Shown here piece by piece: positions 8,083 to 16,111 of a stretch of DNA of 41,067 nt (position 1 is its first letter; the number at the start of each line of letters is the position of its first letter). The notes under the pieces were generated by a model. It made no database searches. It was not told where the DNA came from and worked only from the letters and a program-made list of their open reading frames with translations. The translations under genes and the position numbers were made by a program. Origin of the DNA: an uncultured Christensenella sp. (GTDB lineage Bacteria > Bacillota > Clostridia > Christensenellales > Borkfalkiaceae); NCBI GenBank assembly GCA_910578065.1, contig CAJTPB010000016.1, forward strand, positions 1 to 41,067, read 5' to 3'.

Positions 8083-10158
8083 TCAAATTTCTTTTTCGAA
8101 TAAAAACGCGCCCGCTTTGTATTCGCCCCCGTCTTCGATCGTCAACGCGCCCGCGCTGCATGTAAAATGCAAATCGGTAAACGAATCGATCAAGCGATAC
8201 CCCGCATGCTTCGATACGATTGTTTGCGCCCCTTGCAATTTATGAACGAGAACGAGCCGCCGCCCGCCGTACTCTTTTACGTAAATTTGCCTGCCGAAGG
8301 GGTTGCGGTACGAGTTTACGTTGCAGTCGATTTCCGCAATATCGCCCGAACGCACGATCTCTTTCACACGCTTGTAAAAATCCAGCCCGCGCGCGATCAG
8401 CTTCGTCTTTTCGGGGGAAAGGCGCAGCACGTCGCCCGAAAGGCAGATTCTGCCCATCATGGCGGCGCACAGCGAATAAACGGTGCGCGAATCGCTTTCC
8501 CCCTCGCGCAAGACCGCCCAAATTTGCGATTGCCGCGCGGGAACCACGCGCGAAACGTTCGCCGCAACGAGCGGGATCTCCGCGCATTCGTGCGCGTCCG
8601 AAAACGAGCACATGCCGACTTTGCTCATGCGAAGCGGTTCGATCCTGCTTCCGCCCGAAGCGCAGTTTTCGATTACGAGATCGGGAAGTTCCGCCCGCAA
8701 ACGGTCGAGCCATGCAATGCTTTGTTCCGCGACCTGCCTGCCCCCTTCGCCCAAAGCGGCGCCGTCTGCGCTGTCGCACCCCATGCCGTACGTATCGTTA
8801 TAGTCGATTTTTAAATAGCCGAACTTGTTTTCCTTTAAAAAGGATAACATTTTTTCTTCGAGATAGGCGGTAACCTCCCCTTTGCGCAAGTCGAGAAACC
8901 GCCTGTTTTTGGAAGTGATCGGCGCGCCGCCGCGGCAAAGGAGCAGTTCCTCGCGGGAAAAACATTCGCTGTCTCTGCCCGCGTTTTCGAATTCGAACCA
9001 TATCCCCGCGCGCATGCCGGCGCGCTCGATCGTTTGGACCGCACGCGCGATCCCTTCGGGAAACAGCAGCGCGCTCTGCCGCCAATCGCCGATGGCGTTG
9101 CACCACCCCTTGTCGTCCGGCTTGTACCAACCGCAGTCGATAACGAAGTAATCGGGCGCAAGCGGCTTTACGGCGCGCACGATTTTTTCAATGTTTTCTT
9201 GGGAAGGGCACCCCCAAGTGGTGCAGTACTCGTTAAAGAGTACGGGCATATCTTCTTCCGCAGGGGGAACGCGCAAACGGGAATCCGCTTCCCGCACAAG
9301 GGCGTTGCACACGGCTTTTACCCCGCCGCCCCGCTTTACCGCAAGATACGCTTTGTGCGTGCAAAATGTTTGCTCGGGCAAAATTTCTTTGCGCCAATGC
9401 CCGAATTCGTAATCGGCAAGCCCGCCCGTAAGCGCGCACGTTTCCTTTTCTTGATAAACTTCCATCTGCCAAGAATAGGGCGCTTCTACCGTCATGCCCC
9501 AAACCGTACCGCCTTCGCCGTCTTCGATCGCCGCGAACGGATAATAATCGCGGTTGGACATGCTTCCCCTTTGCCCGAATTTTTCGCACTTTACCCCGTA
9601 GCGCGCCCAACTCATATCCAGCCCCAAACGGGAAAAGGAATCGCTCTTTAAACGGCACTCGCGCGACCACGCGCTCGTCATGCGGTGCAGGATAAGCCCG
9701 TTCGTCGTAATACCGTTTTGCGAGGGAGCAAAAATCCCCGAAACGGAACCGCTCGCCAAAAATTCGAGGGTGCGCGGCGTTCCCGTGCGGTTGCGGTATT
9801 CCGTTTGCAGCGAGAACACGCCCGTTTGAGCGGAATAGCAAAGGATATGCAGGTATTCGTTGCCCGCGCCGTCCGAAAGGAGCGTTTGCACCCCCGCTTC
9901 GTCTGCCGTTTGTTCTTTGACAAACAGCACCGTAGACGAGCGGTTGCGCATGGTAAGCCCCTGCGTGTAATCGATCAGGTTTTCGTCGCCCGTAAAGGCA
10001 ACCTGCACCAAACTGTCGCACCGAAGTTCATGCGGATCGACCGCGATTTCTTTGGGAAAGAGCGCAAGACCGATCGCCGTTTTGCCCTCGTGCCCTTCAA
10101 CGGGCGTTTCCGTATAATACACGGCGGTATCGCCGAACAGATATTTTTTTTCGAACAT
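8083..10158 (-). CDS. GH36 alpha-galactosidase (ara operon copy)
   Basis: A GH36/clan GH-D retaining alpha-galactosidase of 691 residues with no signal peptide, hence cytoplasmic. An N-terminal beta-sandwich is followed by the TIM barrel: VIDCGWY, the nucleophile D452 in KIDYN, and the acid/base D521 in SFSDAHE, with CASGG before it. It removes terminal alpha-linked galactose from oligosaccharides. It lies behind araA, separated by a 10-bp hairpin, in the same direction and likely the same operon, so its galactosyl substrate is probably linked to arabinose use. It is a diverged paralogue of the enzyme at 31238-33337, with nearly the same length and motif positions. Family call is very secure; activity on other alpha-linked sugars is possible. 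Confidence 0.92.
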   Translation of the reverse strand: MFEKKYLFGDTAVYYTETPVEGHEGKTAIGLALFPKEIAVDPHELRCDSLVQVAFTGDENLIDYTQGLTMRNRSSTVLFVKEQTADEAGVQTLLSDGAGNEYLHILCYSAQTGVFSLQTEYRNRTGTPRTLEFLASGSVSGIFAPSQNGITTNGLILHRMTSAWSRECRLKSDSFSRLGLDMSWARYGVKCEKFGQRGSMSNRDYYPFAAIEDGEGGTVWGMTVEAPYSWQMEVYQEKETCALTGGLADYEFGHWRKEILPEQTFCTHKAYLAVKRGGGVKAVCNALVREADSRLRVPPAEEDMPVLFNEYCTTWGCPSQENIEKIVRAVKPLAPDYFVIDCGWYKPDDKGWCNAIGDWRQSALLFPEGIARAVQTIERAGMRAGIWFEFENAGRDSECFSREELLLCRGGAPITSKNRRFLDLRKGEVTAYLEEKMLSFLKENKFGYLKIDYNDTYGMGCDSADGAALGEGGRQVAEQSIAWLDRLRAELPDLVIENCASGGSRIEPLRMSKVGMCSFSDAHECAEIPLVAANVSRVVPARQSQIWAVLREGESDSRTVYSLCAAMMGRICLSGDVLRLSPEKTKLIARGLDFYKRVKEIVRSGDIAEIDCNVNSYRNPFGRQIYVKEYGGRRLVLVHKLQGAQTIVSKHAGYRLIDSFTDLHFTCSAGALTIEDGGEYKAGAFLFEKEI

Positions 10159-10180
10159 AAAATTTTCCTCTTACAAAACA

Positions 10181-10204
10181 GCGCTTGCGGAAAACCGCAA
10201 GCGC
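10181..10204 (-). terminator. Hairpin between araA and the alpha-galactosidase gene
   Basis: A perfect 10-bp GC-rich stem (GCGCTTGCGG with CCGCAAGCGC) encloses a 4-base loop. On the minus strand it is followed by TGTTTTGT and then by AGAGG of the next gene, so it looks like a leaky terminator or mRNA-processing/stability hairpin splitting the operon into araBDA and the downstream genes. Confidence 0.6.
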
Positions 10205-10227
10205 GTGTTTACGGCTGAACGCCGATA

Positions 10228-11688
10228 TCAGAATCTCGATTTATAGATGATATCCGAATAGGTAAGCTGTTTTTTGAATTCGTGAATATCGGTGTGCTCG
10301 TCGATGACCACCGTTTCGATACCCCACATGTCGCCCAGCGAGCGCATATCTTCCACCGTAAGCACGGAAGATACCACCGTGTGGTGCGCGCCGCCCGCGT
10401 AGATCCAAGCAGCAACGCCGTCTTTAAAGTTGGGCTGATACTTCCACATTAACCCGCCGACGGGAAGATTGGGCATCTTTTTGGGATATTTCACGAGTTC
10501 GATCTTCTGCACGATCAAGCGGATGCGATCGCCCATATCCACCATGGAAACGGCAACCGCTTCGGGAGCGGCAATGCCTTCGAACACCAAGCGCGCGGGA
10601 TCGGACTTTCCGCCGATGCCCAAGGGGTGCACTTGAATTTCGGGTTTGGTCGCGGCGAACTGCGGGGAAACTTCCAGCATGTGCGCGCCGAGGCAAAGAC
10701 CGTCTTTTAAATCGTAAGTGTAGTCTTCCATCAGCCCCGTGCCCTTTTGATCTGCCATGTACTGCATTACCGCGCCCAGCGCCGCGATCTTCCAATCTCC
10801 TTCCGCGCCGAAACCGTAACCCTTGCTCTGTAAATCTTGAATGGCAAGCCCGGGAAGCTGATTCAAGCCGTGAAGCGCGCCGAAGTGATCGACAATGCCG
10901 AGATAGCCGCCCTTTTCTTTGCAGAACCGATCCATCGCGATTTCGTACTTCGCCTGTTCGCGCACCGCGGCGATATTTTTCGTCGCCATGGTGTACTTTT
11001 TATCGTATTCCGCCATTAACGCGTCTACTTCCCCTTCGGTCACCTTTTCGATGTATTGCACCAAATCGCCGATGGGATAATAGTCTACCTGCCAGCCGAG
11101 GTTGATGTGCGCTTCTACCTTATCCCCTTCGGTTACGGCAACGTCGCGCATGTTATCGGAAAAACGGCATACTTTTACCGTTTTGGAAAACGCGATGCCC
11201 GCCGCCGCCTTGCACCATGCGGCAAGTTCTTTTAACGCTTCTTCGTCTTTATAATATCCGACGACGACTTTGTTATCCATTCTTAAACGGGAAACGATAT
11301 AACCGAATTCTCTGTCGCCGTGCGCCGCTTGATTCTCGTTCATGAAATCCATGTCGATGGTATCGTAGGGCAGTTTTTCGTTATACTGCGTTGCAAAATG
11401 GCACATGGGCTTTTGCAACATGTGAAGCCCTTTGATCCACATTTTCGCGGGCGAGAAGGTATGGCACCAAGTGATAATGCCGATGCAGTTTTCGTCTGCG
11501 TTTACCTGTTTGATCGCCGCGATCACTTCGTCCGAACTTTTACACGTGGTAAGATATTTTACCGTAACGGGCATTTTGCCGTTTACGTAATCCGCCATTT
11601 CCTGCGAGTGCTGCGCAACGTGCGCAAGCACGTCGTCGCCGTAAAGGGTTTGCGAACCCGTAAGCCAATATACAACCTTTTCTTTCAT
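10228..11688 (-). CDS. araA: L-arabinose isomerase
   Basis: L-arabinose isomerase (486 residues), a cytoplasmic Mn-dependent enzyme converting L-arabinose to L-ribulose. The N-terminal TGSQTLYG motif is characteristic, and conserved active-site segments are present: EGDWK, the EDYTYDL segment and HMLEVSP, the last containing a metal/substrate-binding His. Length is standard for the family (about 490). The start is set at 11688, with AGAGGTGG six bases upstream; a GTG at 11697 lies inside this site. It is the third gene of araB-araD-araA, 23 bases after araD. Regulation is probably from the araB promoter. Confidence 0.97.
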   Translation of the reverse strand: MKEKVVYWLTGSQTLYGDDVLAHVAQHSQEMADYVNGKMPVTVKYLTTCKSSDEVIAAIKQVNADENCIGIITWCHTFSPAKMWIKGLHMLQKPMCHFATQYNEKLPYDTIDMDFMNENQAAHGDREFGYIVSRLRMDNKVVVGYYKDEEALKELAAWCKAAAGIAFSKTVKVCRFSDNMRDVAVTEGDKVEAHINLGWQVDYYPIGDLVQYIEKVTEGEVDALMAEYDKKYTMATKNIAAVREQAKYEIAMDRFCKEKGGYLGIVDHFGALHGLNQLPGLAIQDLQSKGYGFGAEGDWKIAALGAVMQYMADQKGTGLMEDYTYDLKDGLCLGAHMLEVSPQFAATKPEIQVHPLGIGGKSDPARLVFEGIAAPEAVAVSMVDMGDRIRLIVQKIELVKYPKKMPNLPVGGLMWKYQPNFKDGVAAWIYAGGAHHTVVSSVLTVEDMRSLGDMWGIETVVIDEHTDIHEFKKQLTYSDIIYKSRF

Positions 11689-11711
11689 AAAATCCACCTC
11701 TTAATATATTT

Positions 11712-12413
11712 TTATTTTTTAGACTGCCCGTAATAGGCGTTTTTCCCGTGTTTGCGCAAATAGTGTTTATCCATCATAAACCGATCCGCGCGCTGCACCT
11801 GCGGATTGACCGCCTCGGTGATCGCCGCCATTTTCGCCACTTCTTCGATGACCGTCGCATTGTAAACGGAACCGTCGCCGTCTTTACCGAACGCGAACAC
11901 GCCGTGGCTTTTGATTAAAACGCCGGGCACTTCCAACGGCTTTAACCCGTCTTTTTGAAACTTTTCGACGATCGCAAGCCCCGTGTTTTTTTCGTATTCT
12001 CCTTCGATCTCCTCTTTGGTAAGCGAACGCGCGCAAGGGATATCCCCGTAAAAATAGTCGGCGTGCGTCGTGCCGTAAAAGGGAATGCTTCTTCCCGCCT
12101 GCGCCCATGCCGTAGCGTAGGTGGAATGGGTGTGCGTTACCCCGCCTACGTCGGGAAACGCCTTGTAAAATTCGATATGCGTGGGCGTATCGGAAGAGGG
12201 GCGCAAATCGCCTTCTACCACGTTCCCGTTTAAATCGACTACGACCATGTCTTTTTCCGTCATTTCGTCGTATTCCACGCCCGACGGCTTGATTACGATA
12301 AGCCCGCTTTCCCTGTCGATTTCGGAAACGTTTCCCCAAGTAAACAGCACAAGGCGGTGTTTTACCAAATCTAAATTTGCCTTTAATACCTTTTTCTTTA
12401 ACCCTTCTAACAT
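11712..12413 (-). CDS. araD: L-ribulose-5-phosphate 4-epimerase
   Basis: A class II aldolase-family epimerase of 233 residues that converts L-ribulose 5-phosphate to D-xylulose 5-phosphate, feeding the pentose phosphate pathway. Visible are FTWGNVSEID near residue 24, KPSGVEYDEM, the zinc-binding HTHSTYATAWA motif, and GTTHADYFYGDIPCAR with its third zinc-site His, then KSHGVFAFG. Length matches the family (about 230). A GGGAG site is upstream of ATG 12413. It is 13 bases after araB and is followed by araA. UlaF/SgbE-type paralogues are similar, but the neighbours fix the arabinose role. Confidence 0.96.
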   Translation of the reverse strand: MLEGLKKKVLKANLDLVKHRLVLFTWGNVSEIDRESGLIVIKPSGVEYDEMTEKDMVVVDLNGNVVEGDLRPSSDTPTHIEFYKAFPDVGGVTHTHSTYATAWAQAGRSIPFYGTTHADYFYGDIPCARSLTKEEIEGEYEKNTGLAIVEKFQKDGLKPLEVPGVLIKSHGVFAFGKDGDGSVYNATVIEEVAKMAAITEAVNPQVQRADRFMMDKHYLRKHGKNAYYGQSKK

Positions 12414-12426
12414 GTTCTTCTCCCTA

Positions 12427-14025
12427 TTATTTTAACGACTGCACCGCTTGACGTACCACGGGCAAACCGTTTACATACCGTTTTGTAAATTCTTCGAATC
12501 CCTTTTCGTCTGCGGGATCGGGCGCAAGCGTAACGCCTTCCTGCCCCGCAAACACTCTGTCTTGCAAGTAGCGTTCGAGCGTTTCCCCCTTGCCCTTCGT
12601 GATGACATAGTTTGCAAGGATCGCCATGCCCCAAGCACCCCCTTCGCCCGCGTTTTTCATAACGGTTACGGGCGCGCCGATCGCAGCCGCCAAAAAACTT
12701 TGCCCGACGCGTTCCGTTTTAAACAGCCCGCCGTGCCCCGTAATTTTGTCGAGCTTTACGCCCTCCTGTTTCAGCATAATATCGCAGCCCACCTTTAACG
12801 CGCCGAACGCCGAATACAGGTGCGTGCGCATAAAGTTTGCAAGGTTCAACCGCCCTTCCGAAGTGCGCACGAACAGCGGTCTGCCCGCGTCTACCCCCGT
12901 TACGTGCTCGTTGGAAACATAGTTATAGGCGAGCAAGCCGCCGCAGTCTTTTTCCCCTTTCTCCCCTTCGAAATAGAGCATGTCGTACAGCTTCCACTTG
13001 GGGATATCGACGCCCGCAAGCGCGGCAAATTCGCCGAACAGATTTACCCACGCGTTTAAATCGGACGTGCAGTTGTTGCAGTGCACCATGCCCACAAGAT
13101 CGCCCACAGGCGTAGTGACGAGGTCGATTTCGGGATATGCTTCGGAAAGTTCTTTTTCGAGCACGATCATCGCAAACACCGAAGTTCCCGCCGAAACGTT
13201 TCCCGTGCGCTTTTTTACGCTGTTGGTTGCAACCATGCCCGTGCCCGCGTCCCCTTCGGGCGGAGCGAACGGAATGCCTTCTTGCAGGTTTCCCGAAGGA
13301 TCTAAAAGGCGCGCGCCCGATTGGGTAAGCCTGCCCGCTTCTTCCCCCGCGACTAAAATTTCGGGGAGGATCTCTTCCACGCGGAAGGGCAGCGCGTATT
13401 CTTTGATCAGTTCGTCGAACTGCGCGATCATTTTGGAATTATACCGCTTTGTTTCGGGGTCTACGGGGAACATGCCCGAAGCCTCGCCTACGCCGATCAC
13501 CTTTCTGCCCGTAAGCATCCAATGCACGTACCCTTCGAGCGTGGTTTGAAACGCAATGTCTTTTACGTGCGGTTCGCCGTTTAAAATCGCCTGATACAAA
13601 TGCGCCACAGACCAACGCGCGGGAATGTGATACCCGAACAGTTCGGTAAGCCTTTCCGCCGCGGGCGCCGCATTGTTGTTGCGCCAGGTGCGGAAGGGAA
13701 CAAGCAATTTGTCTTCTTTATCGAACACCATATAGCCGTGCATCATGGCGGAAAAACCGATCGCGCCGATTTTTTTCAGCGTAACGCCGTACTGCTCTTT
13801 TACATTCTGCGCCATTTTGCGGTAGCAGTCGCGCACGCCCTCCCATACGTCTTCGAGCGAATACGTCCAAATCCCCTCTTCGAAGCGGTTTTCCCAATCG
13901 TGGCTGCCCGAAGCGATAGGCGCGTTCTCTTCGTCTACGAGGATCGCCTTAATGCGCGTAGAACCGAATTCGATGCCGAGCGCGGTTTTGCCCTCTTCCA
14001 AAAGCCGTGCAACATTCTTCTCCAT
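12427..14025 (-). CDS. araB: FGGY-family L-ribulokinase
   Basis: An FGGY carbohydrate kinase of 532 residues, cytoplasmic, expected to phosphorylate L-ribulose with ATP. The ATPase-fold signature IEFGSTRIKAI is at about residues 18-28, GFSAMMHGYM follows, and the C-terminal part has ITGHGGLFKT and AGEGGAWGMA. Sequence flavour is that of the Clostridial FGGY group often labelled only 'ATPase' or xylulokinase; co-location with araD and araA makes ribulokinase the best call. It is the first gene of the operon with AAGGGG upstream of ATG 14025, preceded by a clear promoter and a small inverted repeat. Confidence 0.87.
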   Translation of the reverse strand: MEKNVARLLEEGKTALGIEFGSTRIKAILVDEENAPIASGSHDWENRFEEGIWTYSLEDVWEGVRDCYRKMAQNVKEQYGVTLKKIGAIGFSAMMHGYMVFDKEDKLLVPFRTWRNNNAAPAAERLTELFGYHIPARWSVAHLYQAILNGEPHVKDIAFQTTLEGYVHWMLTGRKVIGVGEASGMFPVDPETKRYNSKMIAQFDELIKEYALPFRVEEILPEILVAGEEAGRLTQSGARLLDPSGNLQEGIPFAPPEGDAGTGMVATNSVKKRTGNVSAGTSVFAMIVLEKELSEAYPEIDLVTTPVGDLVGMVHCNNCTSDLNAWVNLFGEFAALAGVDIPKWKLYDMLYFEGEKGEKDCGGLLAYNYVSNEHVTGVDAGRPLFVRTSEGRLNLANFMRTHLYSAFGALKVGCDIMLKQEGVKLDKITGHGGLFKTERVGQSFLAAAIGAPVTVMKNAGEGGAWGMAILANYVITKGKGETLERYLQDRVFAGQEGVTLAPDPADEKGFEEFTKRYVNGLPVVRQAVQSLK

Positions 14026-14056
14026 AAATAACCCCTTTAAAGTCTTGTTAAACTTG

Positions 14057-14069
14057 GTACTGAAAGTAC
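14057..14069. promoter_or_regulatory. Inverted repeat in the araB leader (candidate operator)
   Basis: GTACT-GAA-AGTAC is a perfect 5+5 inverted repeat located just downstream of the -10 box, close to the expected transcription start. A repressor bound there would block the operon. It shares a GTAC core with AraR-type operators of Bacillus, but the match is short and no AraR gene is in the window. Confidence 0.35.
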
Positions 14070-14075
14070 ATATCT

Positions 14076-14104
14076 ATTATAAGAAAAAAGGAACGAAAAA
14101 TCAA
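14076..14104 (-). promoter_or_regulatory. SigA promoter of the araBDA operon
   Basis: On the minus strand, TTGATT (14099-14104), 17 bases, TATAAT (14076-14081). It should start transcription about 57 bases before the araB ATG, and no other strong promoter is seen before 5235. Confidence 0.8.
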
Positions 14105-14171
14105 TAGATAAACGAAAAATTCTTGCAAAAATTTTTCTCGGTTTTCATAATTTTCCATACAACAGAAATAG

Positions 14172-14194
14172 GGCGGATCCCGCTTGGATCCGCC
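14172..14194. terminator. Hairpin between the uL15-like gene and the ara operon
   Basis: GGCGGATCC and GGATCCGCC form a perfect 9-bp stem with a 5-base loop, 15 bases past the stop of the minus-strand gene ending at 14210. The T-run (GCTTTTTTC) is on the plus-strand side; on the minus strand only CCCTATTT follows, so it should be a modest terminator in the relevant direction. Confidence 0.55.
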
Positions 14195-14209
14195 GCTTTT
14201 TTCTTGTAA

Positions 14210-15922
14210 TTACTTTTTCAGTTCTACGCCCGCCTTTCTGCGGATCGCGGTGCCCCCCGCAAGTACGATCATCTTGATCGCGTCGAGTGAGAAATCGTCC
14301 GCCTCTACCGTAAGCGCCTTGTTCAGCGAACCGCGCGCAAGAATTTTTACGTACGTCGTTTTTTTGGAAAGATAGGTAATTTTTTGCTTCATCTCTTCGA
14401 GTGAAACGCGTTCCCCTTCCGCAAAATATTCGTTTAACGTATCGACGTTTACGACCGCCGTTTTGCTCTTATCGCTGTAACCTACGCTGTCTACAACGAG
14501 CGCAGCCGCAACTTCGTCGTGCATTAAGCCCTTTACTTCCGAGGCTTTGATTTCGGCGTTCGTCTGCCCGTCGCGCGCGTGTTCGAGCGCGCTGCGCACC
14601 TCTTCCTGCGTTTCTTTATAGCGGATCTCTTTTACCAGCCCGCGCTCTACCAAAGATTCGGTGCTGTCGTACGGGTATTCCGCGGCGTAGTTTGTCTGTT
14701 TATACGTCTTCTTTTTCTCTTCGCCGTATTTCGCGCATACGTCCGCAATCAAATCGAGCGCGTATTTAGCGCGGCGTTCGCTTTTGATGCGGTACATCAA
14801 CGGCACTTGCGCATTAGAAGCGACGGCGGAAACGTCTTCCACATAATATTTGGTGCCCTCGTACGATTTAGGATCGAGCGCGAGATACAAACACAGCTTT
14901 TTGCCGCGGTATTGCAGCCGCGCGATCAAAGTTCTGCCGATGCGGAAACTTTCGCGCTTCCAACTCATGCGCGCTTTTACCTTTTTATAAGAAAGCAGCT
15001 CGTTTTTTAAACGGGAATAAAATTCCTTCGTTTCGTCTTCCGACTGAATAAGTTTTGCCGTAAAACTTTTGGAATATCTGACCGCGACAAACTGCTTGGT
15101 GCGAACGGCGTACGCGTGCAATACTTCTTCGCCGCGCACTTCTTCGCGCACGACGCCGACGAGCGATTCCCCCGCAAGTTCTTCCGCTTCCTTTTCGTCG
15201 AACTTTTCCGCTTCTTCTTCAACAGGATCTTCGCCCCTTACGATCTCTTCCGGAACGAAAATGTTTTCGCCCGAAATTTCTTCTTCAACGGGCGCTTCCG
15301 TTGCTTCTGTCTGTTCGGCAACAACTTCCGCGGGTTCTTCTGCTTTTTCTGCAACGGCTTCCGCAGATTCTTTCGTTTGCTCTGCAACAGCTTCCGCGGG
15401 TTCTTCCGCCTGCTCTGCAACAGCTTCCGCGGGTTCTTCCGCCTGCTCTGCAATAACTTCCGCGGGTTCTTCCGCTTGCTCCGCAACAGCTTCCGCGGGC
15501 TCTTCCGCCTGTTCTGCAACGGCTTCCGCGGGTTCTTCCGCCTGCTCCGCAACAGCTTCCGCGGGTTCTTCCGCTTGCTCCGCAACAGCTTCCGCGGGTT
15601 CTTCCGCTTGTTCCGCAACGGCTTCCGCAGGTTCTTCCGCCTGTTCCGCAACGGCTTCCGCGGGTTCTTCCGCCTGCTCCGCAACGGCTTCCGCGGGTTC
15701 TTCCGCGGATTCCGCAACAGCTTCCGCGGGTTCTTCCGCGGATTCCGCGTTCTGTTTTACTTTTTCGGACTGAGGCGCGCCGTTCTTCTTTTTCGCTCTT
15801 ACGGCAAGGACCGCCAATACGCCGAGCAGAATAAGCGCAACGCCGCCCAACACGCTGCAAGCGATGATTTCCGTCGTCGTAAATTTTATTAAAAGCGACC
15901 ATACGGATAAAGATAAACTCAT
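14210..15922 (-). CDS. Membrane-anchored repeat protein with C-terminal uL15-like domain
   Basis: A protein of 570 residues. A membrane segment spans about 18-41, followed by KKK. Residues about 57-199 are 13 near-perfect 11-residue repeats (AEEPAEAVAEQ) that would be an acidic rod or coil. An acidic linker follows, then a basic region with an uncharacterised domain (around VAVRYSKSFTAKL to VCAKYGEEKK). The last ~80 residues (about 489-561) resemble the C-terminal half of ribosomal protein uL15: VNVDTLNEYFAEG, YVKILARGSLNKALTV, then FSLDAIKMIVLAGG. The genuine rplO is not expected here and the protein is far longer, so a ribosomal role is not implied. With KKK after the helix, the bulk is likely cytoplasmic. 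Start 15922 has GGGAG upstream, and the gene has a consensus promoter. Confidence 0.75.
   Translation of the reverse strand: MSLSLSVWSLLIKFTTTEIIACSVLGGVALILLGVLAVLAVRAKKKNGAPQSEKVKQNAESAEEPAEAVAESAEEPAEAVAEQAEEPAEAVAEQAEEPAEAVAEQAEEPAEAVAEQAEEPAEAVAEQAEEPAEAVAEQAEEPAEAVAEQAEEPAEVIAEQAEEPAEAVAEQAEEPAEAVAEQTKESAEAVAEKAEEPAEVVAEQTEATEAPVEEEISGENIFVPEEIVRGEDPVEEEAEKFDEKEAEELAGESLVGVVREEVRGEEVLHAYAVRTKQFVAVRYSKSFTAKLIQSEDETKEFYSRLKNELLSYKKVKARMSWKRESFRIGRTLIARLQYRGKKLCLYLALDPKSYEGTKYYVEDVSAVASNAQVPLMYRIKSERRAKYALDLIADVCAKYGEEKKKTYKQTNYAAEYPYDSTESLVERGLVKEIRYKETQEEVRSALEHARDGQTNAEIKASEVKGLMHDEVAAALVVDSVGYSDKSKTAVVNVDTLNEYFAEGERVSLEEMKQKITYLSKKTTYVKILARGSLNKALTVEADDFSLDAIKMIVLAGGTAIRRKAGVELKK
15325..15753 (-). 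repeat. Coding minisatellite, 13 tandem 33-bp units
   Basis: Thirteen consecutive 33-bp units, each encoding AEEPAEAVAEQ or a close variant, with no gaps. Variation is mainly silent or at the last codons (Q/S/K, AV/VI/VV). Because the unit is a multiple of three, the antisense frames are also open across it. Copy-number change by slippage would keep the frame. Confidence 0.93.
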
Positions 15923-15948
15923 AACAAACTCCCTAAACGTTCGTTTTT

Positions 15949-15964
15949 GCGGTAAAAAAACCGC
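15949..15964 (-). other. Small leader hairpin of the uL15-like gene
   Basis: GCGGT and ACCGC flank six A (T on the mRNA strand) within the 5' leader, about 27 bases before the start codon. It may simply stabilise the message. Confidence 0.3.
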
Positions 15965-15982
15965 ACAATATATCAATTACGA

Positions 15983-16011
15983 ATTATATCACGAACAACG
16001 GCATTTGTCAA
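15983..16011 (-). promoter_or_regulatory. Consensus SigA promoter of the uL15-like gene
   Basis: TTGACA (16006-16011), 17 bases, TATAAT (15983-15988) on the minus strand; both boxes are full consensus, which predicts strong expression of the repeat protein. Confidence 0.9.
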
Positions 16012-16072
16012 TGCGGACGACGAAATTTCCTACAAAAATCCCGCCTTCGACAGACGCACCTTATGCAAAAGC

Positions 16073-16096
16073 GCGGCGTTCCGTTAGAAACGCCGC
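16073..16096 (-). terminator. Terminator of spoIVA
   Basis: GCGGCGTT pairs with AACGCCGC (8 bp, 8-base loop), and on the minus strand GC then TTTT follows. It lies 15 bases after the spoIVA stop. Confidence 0.75.
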
Positions 16097-16111
16097 ACCA
16101 TTGAAAAATCG

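Noticed and set aside
15069..15892. Long Ser/Ala-rich and Phe/Arg-rich open frames on the plus strand
   Set aside because: They are produced by the 33-bp repeat, which stays open in several frames; the minus-strand frame has the promoter, ribosome binding site and recognisable domains.
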